From Phymorhynchus buccinoides (taxonomy: Eukaryota; Mollusca; Gastropoda; Neogastropoda; Raphitomidae): a stretch of DNA of 64,000 bases. The notes below the pieces were generated by a model that saw only the letters and a list, made by a program, of their open reading frames with translations, did not search any database and was not told where the DNA came from. Below, one piece after another: positions 10,884 to 21,524 of the stretch. The translations under genes were made by a program, and so were the position numbers. The stretch spans positions 29,007,709-29,071,708 of the forward strand of contig CM065687.1 of assembly GCA_017654935.2 (NCBI GenBank). Reading direction: 5' to 3'. Every line of letters starts with the position of its first letter. Positions within the stretch are counted from its first letter, which is position 1.

Positions 10884-11203
10884 ACACCGACGAACACACA
10901 CGCACTTCTCAAATTCCTCTGATTCCATCGTCCACCGTTCCATCCATATTTATTAATCACTATCAACAACGCATGATTATTTAACACAAAAACAAGTACA
11001 GCTCTTTAGCGCCATCATCAAGTAAGTTATCCGATTTCATAAAAGTATACAACATGCTATGGCACCTCAGATATAAATATTTTCTTTTGCTATTCATAAG
11101 ATTATAACAATACATTCGAGTCAAATCAAATCAAACGATAGCCCGTCAACTACAAAAATACACCCAGAGGAATTTGAGAAGTGCGTGTGTGTTCGTCTGT
11201 GTG
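10884..11203. repeat. Inverted pair of about 38 bp, 243-bp spacer
   Basis: GAACACACACGCACTTCTCA plus AATTCCTCTG (about 10888-10920) is matched in exact inverse at about 11165-11200. The right copy continues into a GT/GC tract (11200-11250). Confidence 0.85.
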
Positions 11204-11483
11204 CGTGCGTGCGTGCGCGCGCGCGCGCGCGTGTGTGTGTGTGGGTGGGTGCATGCGTGCGCACATAGCCCACATTTTGCTTTTGTTTTACATCTTTTCA
11301 CAGATGACTTTTAATTCAGATTGTAAGGGTCTTTACCTTATTGTCCGTGACCAGGAATCCTAAAAAGCTATTATATGATAAAAGATAAAGTGATGGCAAA
11401 ATAGCAAAAGATAAAGTGATAACAAAGTACCCTCTACTAATTTCCTTCACAATTCTGCCTCATAGATCTTCTTCTTTTTCGAT
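11204..11483. other. GT/GC microsatellite and AT-rich DNA, no gene
   Basis: Alternating purine-pyrimidine (GC)6 and (GT)n at about 11204-11245 could adopt Z-DNA. Nothing else was recognised. Confidence 0.5.
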
Positions 11484-11646
11484 CGCCAGGTGGCGAGAAA
11501 CTCAAGTGGGGCTAAACCTAGTGTTATCCTTTGTTGGAGAGAGAGGGAGGGTGGGGTGGGGTGGGGAGGGACTTCTCTCCCTCTTTCTATCTCCAACAAA
11601 GGATATCACTAGGATTAGCCCCACTTGAGTTTTTCGCCACCTGGCG
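11484..11646. mobile_element. 163-bp hairpin MITE
   Basis: The arms start CGCCAGGTGGCGA and run about 65 bases through AACTCAAGTGGGGCTAA and ATCCTTTGTTGGAGA, around a short G/C-rich loop. Only a few mismatches separate the arms. Confidence 0.85.
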
Positions 11647-12043
11647 GTGAAATCAGCAGCTACGTCGACCGTAGCATGTAGACATATTAATACTGCAACA
11701 GTAACATTAAAGCTATTTAAAATGTCAGTATGACTAGGTTATTACAGTTTTTAAAAACACAAAGGACTATAGACATCTAAAACAACTGACAAAAGAAAAT
11801 GAACTGCGTAGATCTCGTTCGCATCATATGACCAAAAGTACACAAAATAATAAGGTAGTGCATCTCGTGCATCTAAGCCAGCACACGTGTCGTGATAATA
11901 GTTTTGAAGGGTAAAAGCCAAAAGGTACAATCGCAAAAAGAAAGCAGAGGACCAGCAGTACCCTTTGACTTTTACTCATGAAATGTAACTCTTTTTTCTT
12001 TCATAGCCAACGTTATGAAATAAAAGATTACTAGCTATACCCG
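11647..12043. other. AT-rich, nothing recognised
   Basis: No coding or repeat structure was seen. Confidence 0.4.
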
Positions 12044-12250
12044 TGCTCAGCACGTGTTGTCACGGCGGCTGTTCCATTTGCCTTCCATTGGAAATGGAAA
12101 TGTTATGTAAACGCCACCCTTAACGATGACTGGGGCGACCTCACCGAGCAGAATCTGGTAAGGACTCCAACAGCCATCCACACGGGGGACACCCTAAATC
12201 CCAAGTCTCTGCCTGGAGCAGTTTGAGAGAAGATATAGAAGGCCGGCGAA
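12044..12250 (+). repeat. Dispersed repeat, copy A
   Basis: GCTCAGCACG, ATGTAAACGCCACCC, ACTCCAACAGCCATC and CCCAAGTCTCT occur in the same order as in copy B at about 14860-15090. There is no coding content. Confidence 0.7.
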
Positions 12251-12713
12251 GTTCCGCACGGACTTGGTTTGAGAAAACTAAATGGTGTAATAACTGGTGA
12301 TGCATTTGTTTTACTTAACAGTATGTCCGACTGTCAGAATGTCCATACTAATGGGCCAGTAATTTGTCACTGTAGTATTAAAATTAAATTTTATTGAGAC
12401 TTCATGGGTCAGATGACCTATGGCTGCACAAAATGAGGGATCAAATAACTGTCAATTTGGGTCAATGACCGGGGCCCACTGACAATCTGAAACTGAACAT
12501 GCAAACGAATCATCCTGGTGGTACTGCAATACCAGGTATGACACGGTATGGTGATAGTAAGGATAATTCGCTTTGATTCAAAACAAACTACGATCGGATA
12601 AATTCATAATTAAAACATCTTTTAATTAAAATTCCAAGACCACAATTTAAAAGATAAAAAAATCAACTTTATTATTAAAAAGAAATCACAGGTCAATCTT
12701 TAGATTTAGGGGA
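12251..12713. other. AT-rich, nothing recognised
   Basis: No coding or repeat structure was seen. Confidence 0.4.
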
Positions 12714-13107
12714 GAGTCGCCGATTATGGACCGTCTCCTAATATGGACCACCACCGTTTTGTCCAAGTCTTACAACTCTTACAAATTTGAACGCTATAGA
12801 AGTGTGGAGTAGCTTCCCCTGCACTATTTACGATCATCATGGTGGAAAAAGTGACGCGCGAAAACGGTAAACCTGTATGTATTTCAGTGCTTTGCAGTTT
12901 AACTTTGTGCCTGTGCATTTTTGTTTACTCAAGTATCTTTTTAATAATGCAGCATTTCAGCAATGGCGTGATAAATGATCACATGCCTGTCCCTCCTCCT
13001 GCTATATTAGTTGAAGTGAAGGGTTTCCTGCTTACTGTTTAAAATGCTTGTTTTTATGTAAGCACTGTTTCCCCTAATATGGACCACCCCAAGTTTCTCA
13101 ATATGGA

Positions 13108-13332
13108 TAGCGACGAATTACTTGTAGCGGTGCCATAGCCGATGAGGTTTAACCGAGGCGTGGTCACCACTACAGCTATCTGTATTAATTTTAAAAAAAT
13201 CGGGACTTTACTGGTTTCGTACTGCCTCCGGGCATTGCCTCCAGTATTGTTCCCACCATATTTGTATTTACAAATGTCCCATATGTGTCTGATTCGGACC
13301 AAGAGGACGTAAAGCTCCATTTTCTCTCTCTC
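13108..13332 (-). mobile_element. SINE-like retroposon with 13-bp target-site duplication
   Basis: It is a full-length copy of the 23743-23957 family on the minus strand. TTCTCAATATGGA flanks it exactly at 13095-13107 and 13333-13345, which marks LINE-style insertion. Confidence 0.88.
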
Positions 13333-13373
13333 TTCTCAATATGGACCAGTGTTTTTCCCCTTTGCTTTATTAC

Positions 13374-14150
13374 AAACTAGCGCAACTCCGAGTACCGGTA
13401 ACGCCTAGCAACGGTAACGCCAAGTACAGGTAACGCTGAGTACAGCAAATTTGAAGCGATTCGGTTAAGAAACGGCGGAGTTATAAGGCCCCGTTTCCCG
13501 TTGGCGCTGCTCTGAGAGTGATGCGCTCTCCCTAGTAACGGTAACGCCTAGTAACGGTAACGCCAAGTACTGGTAACGCCGAGTACAGCAAATTTGAAGC
13601 GATTCGGTTAAGAAAAGGCGGAGTTATAAGGCCCCGTTTCCCGTTGGCGCTGCTCTGAGAGTGATGCGATCTCCCTAGTAACGGTAACGCCTAGTAACGG
13701 TAACGCCAAGTACTGGTAACGCCGAGTACAGCAAATTTGAAGAGATCCAGCCACAGCAAGCCTGACAGCAAATTTGAAGCGATTCGATTAAGAAACGGCG
13801 GAGTTATTCGTGAAAAGGTGAAGCGGCGTATATCGCGCGCGTTTATGAATCGATTCGCTTCCGGTTTGGCACACAGATAGTCACCGTCCACCGGTCATCT
13901 ACCTTCCAAATGTGAAGGCAATCCGTCCAGAAACGCCGGAGATACGGGCGCCGAGAGGCCGGCGGATACGCGTTTCGCGCATTTGCCAAACCGCGCAAAT
14001 GACACGGCCGCCTCGGTTGCCGTTGCCATCGCCCCGTTAGGGCTCACAGCAAATTTGAAGCGATTCGGTCGAAAAACGGCGGAGTTATAAGGCCCGTTTC
14101 GTGTTTCACACACACACACACACACACGGACACTTGGCTTTTTACTATAT
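13374..14150. repeat. Dispersed GC-rich repeat with 143-bp internal tandem units
   Basis: CAGCAAATTTGAAGCGATTC starts units at 13443, 13586 and 13729, a 143-bp period. Within each unit, short blocks such as GGTAACGCCTAGTAAC and GGTAACGCCAAGTACT recur about every 16 bases. The 3' part has CGGCGGAGTTATAAGGCC and a CA tract. Related copies lie at 54320-54835 (same strand) and 26480-27370 (opposite strand). Confidence 0.8.
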
Positions 14151-14235
14151 GATGATTTGGCTTGTTTAGCTCATGTTCATCTCATTATTTTGACTACTGT
14201 GTCCATAATTTCGTTAAGTTGTAGCTAAAATTAAG

Positions 14236-14238
<3 letters not shown>

Positions 14239-14277
<39 letters not shown>

Positions 14278-14335
14278 TGTGTGTGTGTGTGTGTGCGTGT
14301 GTGTGTGTGTGCGTGTGTGTGTGTGCGCGCGTGTA
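14239..14335. repeat. (GA)n/(GT)n compound microsatellite
   Basis: GA for about 35 bp, then GT with GCGT interruptions for about 60 bp. Confidence 0.95.
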
Positions 14336-14859
14336 CAGATGTGAATATGCAAGTGCTCGTATGTGTGAAGATATGTATGATTTTAGAATATTTCTTTGAA
14401 AGTCTATTTAGATTATCCCGTTTTGATGCTGAAGAATTTGTTTTCAGATGCTTTCTTTTGCATAGATTCTCATTTTATGCATATTAAGACCTGGTCCATA
14501 TTAGGCTCCGGGGCCCCAAATATGGACCACTTGAGTTTTTGTATTTTTTAAAACTTTTTGTTAAAGTTTGAAGAGTTATCGTTTAGATTGGCTGTGGTTT
14601 GGTTGTCAGTACTGACAACAATAAACAGGAACTATCTACGCTGAAATATATGGTTTTGTCTTTGAGATATTGCACTACATAAAACAGTGGTCCATATTAG
14701 TCTACATTATATTAAAAAAATATGTGTTAGTTTATTTACAGAAAACCCAACCGGACTACTGTCCTTTGTTGGGTGAAAGTACAATTCTAAGAGTTTAAAA
14801 TCTAATTTGCTAAGAGAGACTTCTCCTTGCGTGTATGTGTGTTTCGCCAACCGCTCAGC

Positions 14860-15090
14860 ACGTCTTGTGTTTTCCAGAGTTTAAACGGAAGACAGTGACT
14901 ATTCCATGAATTGAACATGGCAGCCGTTTTATTTACCTCCCACTGGAATGTAAATTTAATGTAAACGCACCCTTTAACAATAACTGGGGGGGGCTCACCA
15001 GGCGGAATCTGTTAAGGACCCCAACAGCCATCTACACCCCAAGTCTCTTCCTCGAACTGTTTGGGAGGAGATAGAGATAGAAGGGCGGTT
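14860..15090 (+). repeat. Dispersed repeat, copy B
   Basis: Diverged partner of 12044-12250; shares ATGTAAACGC, CCCCAACAGCCATC and CCCAAGTCTCT. Confidence 0.7.
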
Positions 15091-15400
15091 ACGTCATGCA
15101 AAATATACTGTGGATTCTGGACACACACAGGTCGTAAAAAGTTTTAAATTCAAGACATTTAAAGTGACATAATCATGCATTACTTAAATAGAACATCTGA
15201 AAACTTTAATCCATCCATACTCAAAGTTTAGTGCTTACTTAATTGCCTACAAAACCAAAGCAAGCGTTTAAAAGTAACATATTGCTGTATATCCGCACAC
15301 TGAATTCAACCAACATAGTCTAATCATGTTCTGGTTCAGGTCTGGTCTATTTTCACCCAAATGATGACTTTAATGACCTACAGCACTGAAGGGGGTTGTG
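15091..15400. other. AT-rich, nothing recognised
   Basis: No coding or repeat structure was seen. Confidence 0.4.
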
Positions 15401-15565
15401 TACCCCTTAAGGCATTAACGTAATGGTTGCGTACCCCTTAAGGCATTAACATAATTGTTGCGTACCCCTTAAGGCATTAACGTAATAGTTGCGTACCCCT
15501 TAAGGCATTAACGTAATTGTTGCGTACCCCTTAAGGCATTAACATAATTGTTGCGTACCCCTTAA
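15401..15565 (+). repeat. 31-bp minisatellite, about 6 copies
   Basis: TACCCCTTAAGGCATTAACG recurs at 15401, 15432, 15463, 15494, 15525 and 15556. The last unit is split at its TTAA by an insertion and resumes at 15747. Confidence 0.95.
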
Positions 15566-15750
15566 TGGGACAACTACCGATCCCAGGGATCGGGTGTAGA
15601 CTGCTAGCCTAGTCACTGCGAAGTTCTGACTCACAGTGGCTCGAGCAACAGGGAAAAAAGAACGGTTGAACCGTCTCTCTCGCCAGCAGCGAGGGGAATG
15701 ATGCCTCCCGCCTCGCGTGAACGCTTTAAATATGCCGGCTCTGGGTTTAA
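15562..15750. mobile_element. TTAA-flanked insertion splitting a minisatellite unit
   Basis: Unit six reads TACCCC-TTAA, then 181 unrelated bases, then TTAA-GGCATTAACG. TTAA is therefore the exact target duplication, as for piggyBac-type transposition. Terminal inverted repeats are weak (TGGGAC versus ACCCAG). Confidence 0.75.
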
Positions 15751-15852
15751 GGCATTAACGTCAATTTGTGGATATCTAGTTGGCTATTGGAAAAGGTTTA
15801 GATTACCAATGTCTGTTAACATGTTTCTACGTTCACTATTTGTTATCATTTA

Positions 15853-16103
15853 ATACTCGTATGAGTGTCGGATCTGGAATGCAAAATAGACAATCAACAA
15901 AGCTGTAATTTCCATACTCAAACGTAACACAGCTTACAAGACCTTGTCTGGTCAAATTTCACCAAGTCATGGCTTTTACGACCTATCTATTCTCGTTTCA
16001 TACTCGTATGAGTGTTGGATCTGGAATACAAAACAGACATTCAACAAAGCTGTAATTCCCATACTCAAACGCAACACTGCTTACAAGAACTGGTCTGGTC
16101 AAA
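15853..16103. repeat. Tandem duplication covering the 3' end of GLYAT-like gene 1
   Basis: Bases 15853-15957 and 15999-16103 are copies at 146-bp spacing, starting ATACTCGTATGAGTG. The right-hand copy encodes the last 13 or so residues and the stop of the GLYAT-like gene (stop at 16065). The left-hand copy is an alternative tail that is not in use. Confidence 0.88.
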
Positions 16104-16765
16104 TGTCATCCACGCCACTTTCCCCACTTCTTTGAAGCCCAGGGACACGTGCAGATTTAAAGACGCTTCGTTCTCCGCCTCCACAATCACGTAGGCATCC
16201 TCTCCCTGCTCGAAATGCTTCTGAGCCAGCTGGGACAGGATGACTTTGGCGTAACCCTTTCTCCGGAATTCCGGATTGACGTAGAGATTTCCCATGCTGC
16301 CGTAACTGGTGCTGACCATGTGACCGACATGTTTTCCGCTGTCTGACACCACATACACTGCAGGAAACTGCTCAACGAATCCCCGGATGTAAGGCTCTGA
16401 GCCTTCACCGGCAAACTTCCATGTGGCGTTGATGGTCCTGATCTCTTCGTTGGAGATGGGCTGGAATGTCAGTCCGTCTGGAAGAGGACTGTGACACAAA
16501 CAAAAGACACATAATCATGCAAAAAGTGTATACTTACGCCAGACGGTGCTTAAACAGACTGGTTCATTTTCTACAAGTGTCATTAGTCTTTATCAAATTG
16601 ATTTACAGCAGTTACACGAAGCAAATAAAACAAACGAACAAAAATAAACCAAGCTACCATTTCTGTGAAACGACAAAAGTGAAACTGCTGATTAAGTTGT
16701 ATGTATGTTGTATGTTAAATAAATGTACATACACGCACACCCACACCCACATACATACACACATG

Positions 16766-16822
<57 letters not shown>

Positions 16823-19800
16823 GAACACACATTTCACAAAGTTATCCTTTGCACAATCATACAACAAAACACGCACATGGGTTTCACATCTTGAGGAGCT
16901 GCTTTCAATAAAGTGTCGGGGTGGATCTTGGGACACTTGCCCATCTCTTTGGCCACTGATGTCAGCACTGAATGCAACGTGTCTGACACACCTGCAGAGG
17001 GAGGAAAGCCAGTCAGTTTTCTACAGAGTAAGCTGTTCCAGAAAACATACAGCACAATGTAGGCCTAAGTGAACGTAACACACACATACATTATGGCATA
17101 TAGCAACTTCCGCACTTGTAGGCTACTCTGTCGAAACACACCACCTTCCCACCCCCTCCCAGTCATCCCCCATCCCTTCCCTTCTCTCTCTCTCTCTCGT
17201 TTATGTTTCGGTTTTTTTTCTTTTCTGTTTGCCTGAGGGCATGGTGTTAAAAAAAAAAGCTGATTCGGCTTATCCAGTTTCCCTCAATAAAAAAAAAGTT
17301 CGTATTCGTACTCTCTCTCTCTCTCTCTCTCTGTTGTTGGGCAAGATGTAAACAAGCCCATTGTGTGCTTATTATTTTCCCTCAATAAACAAATGTTTCA
17401 AATGTTTCTCTCTCTCTCTCCCTCTCTCTCTCCCCCTCTCTCTCTCAATCCACACGAAAGCAAAGTAGGGATCAAACCAAACATTTACAATAGTCAATAC
17501 AGTGGAACTTCCCTTAAAGACCTCCCATTATAAGACTCCCTCCCATATAAGACCTACTTCTTTGAGACATTGCGCTTCTTTGTAAGTATTAAAATTACCT
17601 CCTTTATAAGATCCCTCCCTTATAAAGCTGGAAATCCACGACGGCAAAAACATCACGGTACCGGCCACGGCCAAGGCAAAAATACTGCTGTGTCAATCGC
17701 TCACACTAAATTTCTACTGCTTGAATCCTTAGTCACGAAACGTCAAGGCAAGTCACCGGTACCGTCGACGGTACCGTCACGGCAGGGAGGTTTCGGAGCA
17801 TGTAGCGAATTCTGCCGGTACCGTCCACGGAATAGAGACGGCACAGTGAAATCTGAGAAGAAAAATACTTCGGTCAGCTATGGAAATAAGGGGTTTGGGT
17901 CAAGGTCACCACGTTAACCTACGTGCATGTACATTTTTCTGGCATTGTCTGTCCTAAAGAAAATGCCAGCACAACAAGACAAGCCCCCCCCCTCCCCCTT
18001 TTTCGTGTTTTTTGTCCGTCCGTCACCGAAGGTGAACGCCAGAACGGACTTTGCGATGGGCTGGTTTGTATTTTTTTTCTTTTCGCGTCAAATTTTGTGT
18101 GAAGGTGTGCCTCATTAATAGGAAGAGATCGGCGCAAACCATTTTGCCGTCGTGACCTTGACCTTGACGTACGACCTTGAAAACCGAAAATCTATTTTTA
18201 GCCATATCTTGGGCACCGATCAACATAGGATGTTGAAACTTGGTATGAAGGTGGTTTGGCTTATGCCCGTTCTGATGATGGCATACCGATCAAGGTCAAG
18301 GTCAAGGTCAAAAAGATCGCTGGATCATTTTTTTCTCCTTCTGTCTGTCCCAAGGATATCTTTCGAACGGGTTGACAGAATCACGTCAACTTTTGTGTGC
18401 TGGTGTGTCACCATGAGAGGAAGGCATCCGCGCAAACCATTTTGCCGTCGTGACCTTGACCTTGGCGTACGACCTTGAAAACCGAAAATCTTTCAGGGGC
18501 CATACCTCCCACACCGTTAGTGTTAGAGTCTTCACATTTGGCATGAAGGTACTTTGGCTTATGCCCGTTCTGATGGTGGCATACGATCGATCAAGGTCAA
18601 GGTCACGGTCCGGGCGATCAGTAGGCCTTGAAAGTGGTAGGGGTCTACACATTGGGTTTTAAGCCATATTTTCCACATTGGTACTTGACAGAAGCGCTTC
18701 AGATTGTGTGTGGTACTGTATACCCTAGAGAAGAAAACATCCGAGCATAAATTATCACCATGCTGACCTTGACCTTGAAGTGTGACCTTGAAAACCGAAA
18801 TTTCCTTCTTTGCGCTATATGTTTCTTCTTCAAGCTGTATCTCGTGAACTAGAAGACAGAATCCCTTCCAATTTTGTGTCAGGATGTGACACTACAGGGT
18901 GTCGCCAAGTGCGTGGCATTGCTGGTGACGGACATGTCTGCCGCTCGGCGACGCCCTTGTTTTTATAATCTGCCAGTCTCGACTCCCCTTCTTATCTTCA
19001 TAGTGTGTGTGTGCGTGTGCGTGTGCGTGTGTGCTTAACTTTCTTCTTTGTGCATAGTTCGTGTGTGTGTGTGTGCGTGTGCGTGTGCGTGCGTGCGTGC
19101 GTGCGCGCGCGCGCGCGTGCGCGCGCGTGTGTATGAATGTGTTTGTTTGTAAGTATTGTCTCGGCAATTACGTGCTCCAGCGAACTGAATGCATTCAGTT
19201 CCACGATCTGTGTTGTTGTTGTTTTTCTGCTTCTCTTTTCGATATTTCACCAACAAAAGAACAAAAAGCACCTGATTATCAACATGTTTGGATAGGTAGG
19301 GCGCCATGTCTTTCAAACAGAAAAGGTTCTGTGCCGTTTGCATGGATTCAAAACTTCGGGTTTCGTGACGGAACTTAGGACGACAACGACAAAAAACCTG
19401 CCATTCCGTCCTCATGCCGTGATGCCCCTGCCGTCGTGAATTTCCAGCTTAAGACCTCATTTTCAATGATTTTTGAAGGTCTTATAAGGGAGGTTCCACT
19501 GTACCACTTACAACCGAACACGGTTACGATGTTCCAGTCTACCACGCTCGGGTCCTTCAGCAGACTTCTCAAGGCATCGTCGTTCACTGCAAAAATGCCT
19601 GAGATCACATTCTTCAGGAAGTCTTTATACGGAAGCTGAATAAAAAGAAAAGTAAAAACATAGATCTAGGAGAAAAGGCAATGCAAACAATCGGAATCAC
19701 ATTAATAGCCTAAGCACACACACACACACAACAACAACAACAGCACCACAACAATGAAAAAGGAAATACATGTGTTAAGTGTTGGTGATCGCCAGACATG

Positions 19801-19906
19801 ATAATTTATGCCTTTCTGTCTCTCAGTGTACATAAGTCAGTATTTGTGTTTGCGCTTGAGTGTGTTTGTTTCTCTCTCTCTCTCTCTCTCACTCCCTGTA
19901 TGCGTG

Positions 19907-19995
<89 letters not shown>

Positions 19996-21293
19996 GTGTG
20001 CGCGCGTGCGTGCGTGTATGTGAGTATATGTGCGTGTGTGCATGCGCTTGATTGTGTGAGCGTGTGGCAGTGTTTGCTTGAACAAAAGATAAGATCGATG
20101 TAGAACAGCTACAAGTACCTGGTCTCACCTAATAATGATTCTGACCCCTAAAACAATTATTTTTTTAAAAAAGCCGTTTGAGTTAATTAAAGGGCCACTT
20201 GTAACTAGTGTAAGACATGTCTCTCACCTGCTTACCGTCAGGGTCCACCCTGGCCACAGCGGCCTGAGGCTGGGGCCAGGAGTCCACGAAGAAATCCATG
20301 TCTGGAAGCTGACCCCCCAGGTGACTCCGAAGTTCTCCGTGAATCTGGCAACAGTAATGTCATCAAACTACCAACATCAATACTTTACCTCTATGACGAG
20401 CAGGTGTTTCTGATTTGCCTTTGTCTGTTCCTGTTTTTAATTTAACCCTTTCAACGCTAGTCATTCCTCAGCCAAAATTTGCCATTCAACTTACCCGGGT
20501 AGACAAAATATTTTGTCTGCAATATTGGGGATTCCTCTGTGACGTGCATAAAATAGGGCCTATTGTCGATGTTATGGCATAGTTGGATTGTTAATGTTAA
20601 TAAGCTATTCATACTTTTTGATGATGTTTGTATTAATTTGTGTTTGAATGTGCAAATCATTGGAGAAAAGAGAACCTTCTTTGCAAGGGGCAAAACAAAA
20701 AATTTTAAATAAAAAAATAAAATAGGGCCTATCCTTACCTCCCAAACTTAAGAACATAAGGACACTGGATACCAGACCCTCAATTGATGCCTTTTAGTGA
20801 CATGGGTGTCAAATCATGGTGGTGCCAAGAGGCGACAGTGGCGATGAAAGGGTTTTAATATGAAATTCTGAGGAAGGTTAAAGTAAACATTGTCCAGTGG
20901 AACAAGTTCACAGCATCAGCTAAACTATTTTCTTCAAAACCCCACAAAAATAGAAAATTCTGAACGTGGTTTTTTTAAAATAATTAAACAAAAGCACATC
21001 TTGGAAGCTCTGCACAAGCCTGTGATGATCCAAGGGCACTTTATGATTTATCAAAAACAATTTTATATTTCTAAATAATTGCATAACAGCACCTAATATG
21101 ACAACATCCTGTGAGTTTGGCAATTATTAATTCATATGAATTAAACATAAAGAAAAACAGTATCAGTAATAGCTCAGATGTTAATGTCCAAGCAATTAAA
21201 CATTATGCTCTCCGTATGATTCAATACAAATGGCTAATTTCAAATTAGTAATATAAAATTATCATGTCATCAAAATACTAACACACATACACA

Positions 21294-21337
<44 letters not shown>

Positions 21338-21444
21338 CACACACACGTGGGCTTATGCATTAGGGCTTCAAGAGTCTGTGAGTGCATGGTATGCATACAT
21401 ATGTATGTGTATGTGTGGTTGTCTGTGCTTCTGTGAGTTTGTAT

Positions 21445-21524
<80 letters not shown>

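Larger units (their letters stand above)
12714..14705. repeat. Region bounded by repeats of the motif TAATATGGACCA
   Basis: The motif reads forwards at about 12739, 13075 and 14517 and backwards (TGGTCCATATTAG) at about 14491 and 14687. This suggests inverted ends of a decayed element. The forward copy at about 13338 is the target-site duplicate of a SINE. No transposase was found. Confidence 0.45.
17500..19501. mobile_element. 2.0-kb DNA transposon with long inverted ends (pogo/Tigger-like termini)
   Basis: CAGTGGAACTTCCC at 17500 is mirrored by GGGAGGTTCCACTG ending at 19501, with TA flanking both sides (17498-17499 and 19502-19503). Inverted homology runs about 160 bases inwards (CTGGAAATCCACGACGGC against the complement of 19425-19445). 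The middle holds no transposase. It is filled by the nested GGTCA-rich repeat and GT tracts. The element lies in intron 3 of GLYAT-like gene 1. Read on the gene strand, the TA flank begins 8 bases after the exon-3 boundary. Confidence 0.82.

Noticed and set aside
15401..15565. CRISPR-like 31-bp repeats
   Set aside because: They are head-to-tail copies without unique spacers: a minisatellite.
17570..17917. 115-residue frame as a gene
   Set aside because: It starts in the transposon's terminal inverted repeat and reads GC-rich arm sequence.
19798..20128. Cysteine/valine- and histidine/threonine-rich proteins
   Set aside because: They translate the GT/CA microsatellite. The same applies at 21262-21719, 22383-23301, 52171-52749, 54033-54370 and 63177-63601.
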